From positions 456,484,390 to 456,548,389 of the forward strand of contig CM077672.1 of assembly GCA_039707655.1 (NCBI GenBank): a stretch of 64,000 nt of DNA. The letters are read 5' to 3'. The DNA is from Elymus sibiricus. Taxonomy: Eukaryota; Streptophyta; Magnoliopsida; Poales; Poaceae. The first letter of the stretch is position 1; each line of letters begins with the position of its first letter. The notes under the pieces are model-generated. The model was not told the origin of the DNA. It saw only the letters and a list, made by a program, of their open reading frames with translations, and searched no databases. A program made the position numbers and the translations under genes. Positions 55,404 to 64,000 of the stretch are shown piece after piece.

Positions 55404-58400
55404 ATGAGTGATCGTGCGTGGATGTACACCGGTCACACTAGTCAGAAAGACATGACCGATGAATGGTTAACAAAAACCAAGGGGTTTGTGAGAGCCGCAT
55501 TTGCAAATGGCCAGAGAAAAAACTGGTGCCCCTGTGTCCGGTGCGACAACTATCATAAGAGGACAGAGCTTGAAATGAGTAAACACCTGCAAAAGTGGGG
55601 TTTTACGCCTGCTTATACGGTCTGGACATTTCATGGTGAGTCTGCCCAACGTGCCAGAGCTGAGGTGGGCCGTCGTCGCACCGACGAGCATGGTACCGGG
55701 ATCGAAGACATGGTGGAAGACTTTGATGATGCTCGGGATTCGGACGATGAGATGGAGGAATCTGCAAAGGCCTTCAATGATATGTTGGAGTCTTCAAAAC
55801 GTCCTCTCCACGAGCACACTGAGCTTTGTCAGCTGGATGCCATCGCACAAGTAATGGCTCTGAAGGCTCAATTCAACTTGGGCAGAGAATGCTACGACGC
55901 GATGATGACACTATTTGGACGCTTTCTACCCAAAGGCCATGTAATGCCTGCAAACCTGTACCAGTCGGACAAAATCCTCCGTGTACTTAAGATGCCCTAT
56001 GAGAAGATAGATGCATGTGAGAATGGATGTGCCTTATTTAGGCTTGAGTATGCGGACTTGAACTATTGTCCCATTTGCAAGTCTTCCAGGTATGTTGTGG
56101 TAGACAACGGTATGGGTGAGAAGAGTCAGACAAAAATCCCAGTTAATGTTCTTCGGTATATGCCAATCATACCAAGACTTCAACGTCTTTTCATGGTCGA
56201 AGAGATGGCCAGACAGATGACATGGCACAAATTGGGCAAAAGAACCGAACTAGATGCAGATGGGAATCAGATGTTGGTACACACATCGAACGCTTTTGCG
56301 TGGAAGCACTTCGATGCAATACATCATGATAAAGCGGCAGATCCAAGGCATCCTCGAGTCGCCATCAGCACGGATGGGTTCAATGTGTTTGGTATGATGG
56401 CAGCCCAATACAGTTGTTGGCCTGTATTTGTCATTCCACTCAATCTCCCCCCCCCCCGGACAGATTATGCAAAGAAAGAACATTTTCCTGACGTTGATAA
56501 TTCCGGGGCCCAACTATCCGGGGAAGAGTATGAATGTGTACATGCAGCCACTTAAGGACGAATTGCAAGAAGCTTGGGATAATGGGATCAAGACATACGA
56601 CGCCGCTACAAAAAAAACTTCCTAATGCATGTGTGGTACATGTACTCGATGCATGACTTGCTAGCGTATGCGCTATTCGTTGGCTGGTGTGTGCATGGAA
56701 GGTTCCCGTGCCCCACATGCAAGGCAGCTCTTGAGTTTTGTTGGCTAGATGCGGGTCGCAAGTATTCTTGCTTCGACTTGCATAGACAGTTCCTGGATCC
56801 TCGCCATAAGTTCAGAAAAGACAAGAAGAAATTCATCAAAGGTAGAGTTGTCAAAAACTCTGCACCACCTGCGTTGACAGGCCAACAGACCCTGGATCAG
56901 TTAAACGCTCTCAAGCCGGATCCAGAGCGTCCAGGGTATTTCAAGGGGTATAATTCGGAACACGCCTGGACTCACAAGACATGCTTGTGGGATCTGCCTT
57001 ACTTCACAGACCTCCTTTGCCCACACAACATCGACGTGATGCACACTGAAAAGAATGTCGCCGAGGCCCTCTTTGGTACATTGTTCGGCATAGAGGGGAA
57101 GTCAAAGGATAATCCTAAGGCTAGAGTCGATCAGGAGGCTCTATGTGATAGACCGTTACAAAACATGCGACAACCGAAAGGAAAGCAAAACTGGACGAAG
57201 CCAAAGGCATGGTTCAATCTTGGAAGGCCAGATATGAGGGAAATTATCCTGTGGGTGAAAAAGGAGTTGATGTTCCCCGATGGGTATGCAGCGAATCTAA
57301 AGAGGGGAGCGAGTCTTGAAAAATTGAAAATATTTGGTCTCAAGAGTCATGATTGGCACATATGGCTTGAGCGGGTAATGCCGGTGATGTTGCGTGGCTT
57401 TATCCCTGGGGATGAATGGCTAGTGCTGGCAGAGCTGAGCTATTTCTTCCGTGTTCTTTGTGCGAAAGAACTATCGCCTGGCTTGCTAGATGAAATGGAA
57501 GAGTTGGCGCCGGAGTTGATCTGCAAGTTAGAGAAAATCTTCCCACCGGGCTTCTTTAATCCAATGCAGCATTTGATTTTGCATCTCCCGACCGAGGCAC
57601 GATTGGGGGGGGGCCCGTGCAGAATCGTTTTGTGCTACGCAACCGAGAGGATGCAGAAGACGCTTCGAGCAAAATGTAAAAATAAACGTAGAATTGAAGC
57701 ATCGATGGCCGAGGCATTCATTACTGAGGAGGCGGCAAACTTCGTGACAGCACACTACGAAGCCAAAAATCGTCATTTGCATAATCCGAAGCCTCGGTAC
57801 AATGCTGGCGACCCTAAAAAGGGTGGATCCAACCTCAGCCTATTCAAAGGGAAGCTCGCACCAGCCGGTGCTTCTAATTCCTTATCGTTGGATGTCGAAG
57901 AATGGCAGACCATTTCATTGTATATCTTCAACAACCTAACAGAAGTGCGGCCGTACATCGAGTAAGTTCTCGGTACATTGTTTCGCAACTTCTAATTCCT
58001 TTGAACTACTCTTATTCCCGGATATTTGATACAGTCAATACGTCACCAAATTCTCGTATGGAGCGGTGATCCAATAGGATTCCGTCGAAGAGTATGAGCT
58101 TCTGGCAAAGCATGGAGGCGGCTATCCCGGTTTCATCTCTTGGTTCAAACAAATGGTAATTTCCATTAGACCATTTCATTTCTTCGTCTAAATTTCGGCT
58201 AATGCAACAATCCTTTCGTATTAAACTTGTAGGCTAATTCAGAGTCTATGGACACCGAATTGAGACAAGTCGCTAATGGTTTTGACTATAAGGTCCGTTC
58301 ATTTGACAAATACGACATCAACGGGTATCGCTTTCGTACCTATGGCAAAGAGCTATCTATGGCCGACCGAAAGTCTACAAATTGTTGTGTCTCTGCTATC

Positions 58401-59045
58401 GGCGAAGGAGATACCAAGTATTATGGAAGAGTTGAAGCAATTTATGAACTTCTATTCTATGGTGCAAACCCACCGAACATCGTAGTCTTCAAATGTTTTT
58501 GGTTCCAGCCGAAGGAGACTAGAAGGACTCATGAACATATAGGGCTAGTCAAAATCAAACAAAGCACCCATTTGGATGTTCTCGATGTCTATATTACGGC
58601 TCAACAGGCAACCCAAGTTTTCTATCTACCGTGGGCCTATCAAAGTGATCCAAATCTCAATGGTTGGGATGTCGTTTATGAAGTGCCGCCACATGTTACA
58701 CCACCTCCCCCCAATGAAGAGGATTATGAACCTCACATTAACCCAGACACATATGAAGGAGAATTCTTCCAAGAAACACGTATTTCCAAAAAACGTTTCA
58801 AGAACCGCTCTACTTCACCCCAGAACATTGAAGTAGACAGCGACAGTGAATCCGACTTCACCCCTGAGCCGGAACAAGAAGAGGTTACTGCTGCGGATGA
58901 CCTGTCAATGCTTGACCGATTACGTAAAGGAGGCCTTCCACATGTTGATGCATTTATTGATGATGATGATGAGCACGTCATTACTGATAGTGATGATGAT
59001 GATGCATTTATTGACCCCGGAGCATATATAGACGATGAAGATTAA
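55404..59045 (+). pseudogene. CACTA transposase (TNPD-type), three exons, two frameshifts and a nonsense codon
   Basis: Exon 1 55404-57961, exon 2 58035-58155, exon 3 58233-59045, with GT..AG introns and compatible phases. Begins MSDRAWMYTGHTSQKDMTDE (Transpos_assoc domain), then a Transposase_21-type core (FLPKGHVMPANLYQSDKIL, YADLNYCPICKSSRYV, PRVAISTDGFNVFGMMA). A DUF4218-like region follows (MLRGFIPGDEWLVLAELSYF), then a DUF4216-like region in exon 3 (YRFRTYGKELSM, VIYELLFYG-type), ending in an Asp-rich tail. The frame slips at a C11 run (56447-56457) and an A8 run (56610-56617); each time the expected protein continues in the next frame. TAG at 58075-58077 (probably CAG) interrupts exon 2. 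The enzyme would cut and move CACTA ends. Confidence 0.85.
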
Positions 59046-59243
59046 TATTAGTTCATGTCAGGTATTCAATTATTATTATGTACATATATATTATTAATTA
59101 GTTCATGTTAGGTATTCCATTTTTTATTATGTTCATGATGATGATACACTTAAATTATATACATATTATTATTCATGTCAGGTATTCAATTTTTTTATGT
59201 TGTACTAATTTCGTTTACTCTTTGTCATTGCAGGTGTTGACAG

Positions 59244-61763
59244 ATGGTGGGCGCGGGTCCAAAGCGCTCCGAGGCTCCTTCCTCGGCGCGTGGTGGGAGG
59301 GGTGCTTCCATTCCACCCCAGCACCTCCGGAGAGCGTTGCATCTTAGTATGCAGACACCACCGGCGGGCGCTTCTTCTTCGGTCGGGAGAGGTTGGGGGA
59401 AGAAGAGGGGTACTAGAGGTGGCCGTGGCGGCGGGAGAGGTAGGAAGGCTGCAACGCCTTCCTCGCCGCCACCCCCAGCTGATTCACCCGACCACAGGAC
59501 TGCTCTGTCTGAGGTGGACCCGTCTCGGACTCCGGTCCATGAGCCTCGGGCCGACGAGCCTCGGGTCGCCGAGCCTTCACCCCACGAGACTCCGGTCCAC
59601 GAGCCTCGGGCCGCCGAGCCTTCGCCCCACGAGACTCCGGTCCCAGAGGCTTCGTCCCACGAGACTCCAGAGCAGAGCACGGATCAGGCTACGTCGCAGT
59701 CGACCCGATGGGGGGACTGGCCGCCGGAGGCGAGTGGCCATGCTGATGGTGGCGAGGATCGCTTTTTGGATGATAGCTATAGCGAGGGTGAGCTGGTTGA
59801 GGGGGGCAACGTCTACTAGCGTGGTGGTACAAAGCTCCCGCCCGTGTCGGCGACCCGCGAGCAGAGGTGGTTGATTGCGCCTAATGGGGAGAACTAAGTG
59901 CATTTACTCTTTTTTAACCTTTTGCCTTCACATTTCTTCAAAATCTAATGTGTTGGCCTTGTCATACTGCAGGGGTTGGATACATGGCCCTGGTATCCAC
60001 AAGCCCAACTTCGTCCTTGGTGTGCTTTGCCGGCAGAACTTCCCGGGGTGGGTCACGTTGCCCGATGAGGGTCAGGTTCGACAGCTCGGACTGAGCTGGG
60101 AGCTGTACTTGGCTGCCCCGGCCCCGCCGCAGGAGAGGATCGACGGTGTCTTGTGCCGCACGAGGGCCGAGATGGTGATCCAGATGTTTTGGGTAATTTC
60201 TCCTTTACAGAATTAAAAATCAACATTACCGAGTTATTGTACTAATCAGTGTTGTCTTGTTTGATTGCAGACCTTCTATAGGTGTCTTGAGGGAGAGGAG
60301 GAGGCCGCGGCTATGGTTATCGAAGCCGAGTGCAGGCGCCTACTTCAGAACTTACAGCACGAGGCTCAGGTGCAGGCTGTTCGAGACTACTACGCCTCGA
60401 CTGGTATTAAGAGGTCCAAGACGAAGTGCCGCAGCAAGTTTCTGAGTAAGGAGAAGTACATGAAGGTAAATACCTATTCTTAAGGCCTTGTACTTAGTTT
60501 CCTTGATTTGATTCGTAGGCGTAGCGCTGAAATTTCTCTTGACTAACTTAGGTGCCCCCGAGATGGTGTGCGGATAGGATGGACTGTTGGGAGGCGTTGG
60601 TGGATGAGTGGTGCTCTCCCCAATGGCTTGCCATCCACAACAATGCCAAGGAGCGGCGTGCCAAAATGGTTGGTGTGCCACACCATCAAGGGAGCGCCAA
60701 CCTATATGAGTACGGGAATAACTGGGTATGTGGTTTGCTTCATGATTCATGCAATTTCATTCTTCATGCTAGCTTGAGCCCTTAACTAATACTTTGTTCC
60801 TCTCTTTTAGGCGCGACACAACAAGACGGAGGTGCCAGAGGTGTTCGACCTCTATTCCATGGCCCATACTGCAAAGTACAAGAAGGCCAAGGCATTCTCT
60901 GAGTCTGACCTTGATCATCCAGAGAGCTTCACCAACATCTCCTCCCACAACAAGCTCGTGAGGTACAGAGATGAGGGGAAGGCGAGGAAAGGGGAGGACT
61001 TTAACCCGAGCCGACAACCTCTTGATCCAGAGCTGGTGATGATATCTGGTGGCGGGAGGCCCCATGGCTCGATAGCCATTGGGGATGGACTGATACGTTG
61101 TCCTAGCACTCTCCCGGAGATCAAGAAGCGCCAGACGAGCTCCGATCCTGAGATAAGGCCTCGTCCACGGCCAATGGAGCTCCAAATCGAGGTTAGTTAT
61201 ACGGACTCAGATACCTTTCCTCCATTACATTGTGTGTGTGGCCGTCGATGATTACAATGCTAACAAGGAGTGGTGTTGCAGGCTGCTCTTGAGAAAGAGA
61301 GAGCGAAGACCCAGGAACTTCTGGCGGAGGCAAAGAGGCAGGCGGCGGAGAGGGAGAGAGAGTTGGAGGAGAGGACTGCTACGCTGTTGGAGGAGGAGAG
61401 GAACCGGAACGACGCGTCTCACCGGGCCTTATACGAGCTCTTCGTGGTAAGTTTCTTCTGCATATTAGCCAAATTATGCACGTAATGTTCCTTTCATTAC
61501 TAACTAATATGACTGACTCGTGAAAACCAAATGTGCAGACCATGTGCCAGAGCAACGGTCAGACCCCTCCGCCGATGCCAGTCATTACTTCGGCGGGCAC
61601 GGTGAGTTTCATTTGAATGGTCATTAGTTACTAGTCTTCACATTTGAGTTGCATCATGCTAATGAGACATTGCAAATGATCTTTGGTGCAGCGTAACTCC
61701 CGACAAGCATCGACCGATCCTTCTACGTCTGCCACTGGCGCGACCGGTCCTTCACCTCCGTGA
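59244..61763 (+). pseudogene. Second CACTA gene, eight exons, Transposase_24-like with coiled coil
   Basis: Starts MVGAGPKRSEAPSSARGGRG. Exon 1 (59244 to about 59893) is Arg/Gly- then Pro/Glu-rich with imperfect repeats (SPHETPVHEPRA). Exons 2-8 are 59973-60192, 60271-60465, 60552-60725, 60811-61191, 61282-61446, 61539-61601 and 61692-61763, each bounded by AG/GT. The middle exons have WCSPQWLAIHNNAKERRAKM and HNKTEVPEVFDLYSMAH, resembling the plant Transposase_24 (Ptta/En/Spm) family; exon 6 is a coiled coil. A TAG at 59817-59819 ends exon 1 early (the expected frame continues to WLIAPNGEN), and its donor is not a clear GT. Probably a regulatory or end-binding protein analogous to TNPA. Confidence 0.75.
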
Positions 61764-61789
61764 TGACGGTACATTCTCCCTAGTGTTTT

Positions 61790-63035
61790 GCTTAACAAAT
61801 GCATACTTAGCTTAAGAAATGACCTATTTAGCTCCAAAATGTCATATAGTTAGCTTATTTTCCTCGAAAATGACATAATAACCTTACTTAGCTCCAAAAT
61901 GACCTATTTTACCTAGGCTAGCTCAATAATGACCTATACTTAGCTTAATTAGTTCATTTATGACATAATTAGCTTACTTAGGTCAAAAATGGCATAATAA
62001 CCTTGGTTTAGCTCCAAAATGTCATATACTTAGCTTATTTTCCTCGAAAATGACATAATAACCTTACTTAGCTCCAAAATTACCTATTTTACCTAGGATA
62101 GCTCTAAAATGACCTACACTTAGCATTTTTTCCTCCAAAATGACTTAATATGCTTAGTTAGCTCAAAAATGGCATAATTACCTAGGCTAGCTCAAAAATG
62201 ACCTATACTTAGCTTAGCTAGTTCATTTATGACATAATTAGCTTACTTAGGTCAAAAATGGCATAATAACCTTGGTTTAGCTCCAAAATGTCATATACTT
62301 AGCTTATTTTCCTCGAAAATGACATAATAACCTTACTTAGCTCCAAAATGACCTATTTTACCTAGGTTAGCTCTCAAATGACCTATACTTAGCTTAGCTA
62401 GTTCATTTATGACATAATTAGCTTACTTAGGTAAAAAATGGCATAATAACCTTGGTTTAGCTCCAAAATGTCATATACTTAGCTTATTTTCCTCAAAAAT
62501 GACATAATAACCTTACTTAGCTCCAAAATGACCTATTTTACCTAGGATAGCTCTAAAATGACCTATACTTAGCATTTTTTCCTCCAAAATGACTTAATAT
62601 GCTTAGTTAGCTAAAAAATGGCATAACTACCTAAGATAGCTCAATAATGACCTATACTTAGCTTAGCTAGTTCATTTATGACATAATTAGCTTACTTAGG
62701 TAAAAAATGGCATAATAACCTTGGTTTAGCTCCAAAATGACCTATTTACCTAGGTTAGCTCTAAAATGACCTATACTTAGCATTTTTTCCTCCAAAATGA
62801 CTTAATATGCTTAGTTAGCTCAAAAATGGCATAATTACCTACGTTAGCTCAATAATGACATATACTTAGCTTATTTAGTTCATTTATTACATACTTAGCA
62901 TACTTAGGTCAAAAATGGCATAATAACCTTGGTTACCTCCAAAATGTCATATACTTAGCTTATTTTCCTCGAAAATGACATAATAACCTTACTTAGCTCC
63001 AAAATGACCTATTTACCTAGGTTAGCTCTAAAATG
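61790..63035. repeat. AT-rich compound tandem repeat in the CACTA 3' region
   Basis: Short modules such as tagctccaaaatgacctatt, ttagcttattttcctcgaaa and gacataataacctt recur. The landmark gctccaaaatgtcatata falls at 61831, 62011, 62280 and 62460, so the unit alternates between 180 and about 269 bp (an extra ~89-bp submodule). No coding potential. Confidence 0.85.
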
Positions 63036-63044
63036 ACACAAGTA

Positions 63045-63175
63045 AGCAATAAGAAGAAGAAAAAGAAGAGGAGAAAAAGAAAGAGAAGAAAAATTCTTCT
63101 TCTTCTTCTTCTTTTTCTTCTTCTTCTTCTTCTTCTTCTTCTTCTTCTTCTTCTTCTTCTAGTCTTCTTCTTCTA
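63045..63175. repeat. GAA/TTC palindromic microsatellite
   Basis: A purine tract (aagaagaagaaaaagaagag onward, to about 63090) is followed directly by a (TTC)n tract to about 63165, making a large hairpin-capable mirror of the left-end GAA repeat. Confidence 0.8.
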
Positions 63176-63539
63176 ACTTTCTTCTTTCCCATTTTGCAAA
63201 TTTGCTTCAGATCACGGAAGCTTGCGTTGATGGAGTCTACTCTTCTCCTTGTCCTTCCTTTTTGTTTTGATTTTGTAGGATGAACAATGTGAAACTTGCT
63301 ACCTATATATGTATGTATGGATGAAACCATTGTATATGGACTTTTTGCTTAATTGTTGGATATGTTGGCTATATATATGTTGGATATGGACTTTTGATTT
63401 GGTATATATATGTGTTGGATGATCATATCCATATGGCAAGGATATGTATGCTTGTTGAAAGTATTTTCAAATGAATATATATATATATATATCTGTGAAA
63501 TTGATTGAATTTAAGAAAAAACAGAATTAACAGGGGCAA
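63176..63539. other. CACTA 3' region between microsatellite and subterminal repeats
   Basis: AT-rich with imperfect repeats of tatatatgttggatatggac (63350-63420) and a TA run near 63476-63492. No ORF recognised. Confidence 0.5.
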
Positions 63540-64000
63540 TACAGGCACTTTGCCATCTGCCAGCGGACGGCAAAGCTGCCACGTGGCAGCTACCTGTGCA
63601 ACCTGGGGGCACCAGGGCTGGCCTATTTGGGCACTTTGCCGTCTGCCAGCAGACGGCAAAGGCTGGTGTGCTTTGCCGTCTGCTGGCAGACGGCAAAGGG
63701 CATGCATTGGCCCCAGCTGACGCCTGACGTCAGCTGGCAGACGGCAAAGAACTTTGCGCCTTTGCCGTCTGCTGGCAGACGACAAAGTACGCCGTTAGCC
63801 ACCTAACGGGCCTAACCATATCCCTCTGCCGTCCAAGGCATTTGCCGTCTGCTTGCTTAGTATGGCTGACGGCAAACTTCTTTGCCGTCCGCTTTATTTA
63901 AGCAGATGGCAAAGCAGCCCTCTGCCGTAGTTCATTCAGCCGGACGTGGGGCCGTCTGCTGGCTGACGGCAAAGGGCTTTGCCGTCCGCCAGACATTCCT
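63540..64000. repeat. Right subterminal repeats of the CACTA element
   Basis: At least ten copies of tttgccgtctgc / gcagacggcaaag in alternating orientations. The terminal CACTA complement is not reached within the window. Confidence 0.88.

Larger units (their letters stand above)
53148..64000 (+). mobile_element. Element I: CACTA (En/Spm-type) DNA transposon, 3' end outside window
   Basis: Starts CACTACTGGAATCTGACA, followed by TTTGCCGTCTGCC/GGCAGACGGCAAAG subterminal repeats. The same repeats fill 63540-64000, so the right end lies just beyond the window. Two genes on the + strand (TNPD-type transposase and a second, Transposase_24-like gene). It inserted into H; tag (53145-53147) would be the 3-bp TSD. 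Confidence 0.92.

Noticed and set aside
63540..64000. Repeated TTTGCCGTCTGC in alternating orientation as CRISPR or regulatory array
   Set aside because: Matches CACTA subterminal repeats, also present at the left end of the same element.

Overview
The window is a nest of transposable elements from a large grass genome, most likely a Triticeae species (wheat, barley or Aegilops). The evidence is LTRs beginning TGATACGTCTCC or TGATACGTCCAT (Athila-type Gypsy families of the Sabrina/WHAM kind), GCCGGC-rich Tat-type Gypsy elements with two RNase H domains, and a CACTA transposon with TTTGCCGTC subterminal repeats. I see no ordinary host gene, rRNA, tRNA or CRISPR. Family names are from memory of sequence style and were not searched; boundaries rest on LTR ends and target-site duplications (TSDs) read directly.

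Layout. (A) 1-8954: the 3' part of a Tat-type element on the + strand (reverse transcriptase tail, RNase H, second RNase H, integrase), then a six-exon antisense gene at 7307-3460 and the 3' LTR. (B) 8955-22938: a 5' fragment of a Sabrina-like element on the - strand, truncated by A. Its LTR is split by (C) 9950-21747, a complete but degenerate Tat-type element on the - strand (TSD gttgt). C carries a + strand gene for a B3-like domain. C's 5' LTR is itself split by (D) a 1559-bp solo LTR (20130-21688, TSD ggctg). (D2) 22939-23212 is the LTR tip into which B inserted. (E) 23390-31697 is a full-length Sabrina-like element with 1682-bp LTRs and a single intact 597-codon ORF, but no protease, RT or integrase. 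(F1) 31995-33865 is the LTR and gag start of an Athila-like element, cut by (G) 33866-50385, a long non-coding LTR-like sequence. G was in turn entered by (F2) 35521-45716, a complete Athila-like element (TSD tcacc), and by a 2.1-kb Copia-type solo LTR (46989-49089, TSD atttt). (H) 50386-53147 is the 3' LTR and 3' internal end of another Athila-like element on the - strand. (I) 53148 to beyond 64000 is a CACTA element with a multi-exon TNPD-type transposase pseudogene and an eight-exon second gene.

Three themes deserve attention. First, both Tat-type elements carry an antisense gene downstream of integrase with its own TATA box. In A it has five introns whose splice phases all agree. Second, every Athila-like LTR here carries a GC-rich inverted repeat just upstream of its TATA box, although the surrounding sequence differs. 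An extra copy of this hairpin plus a TATA-like box lies inside F2, just before an additional ORF, and looks like a duplicated promoter. Third, three different Athila-like families (E, F2, H) share a conserved non-coding block before the 3' LTR, ending in a small stem-loop that shows compensatory changes next to the polypurine tract.

Most coding regions are broken by nonsense codons and single-base frameshifts; the E ORF, F2 ORF3 and the last F2 pol segments are the clearest open frames.
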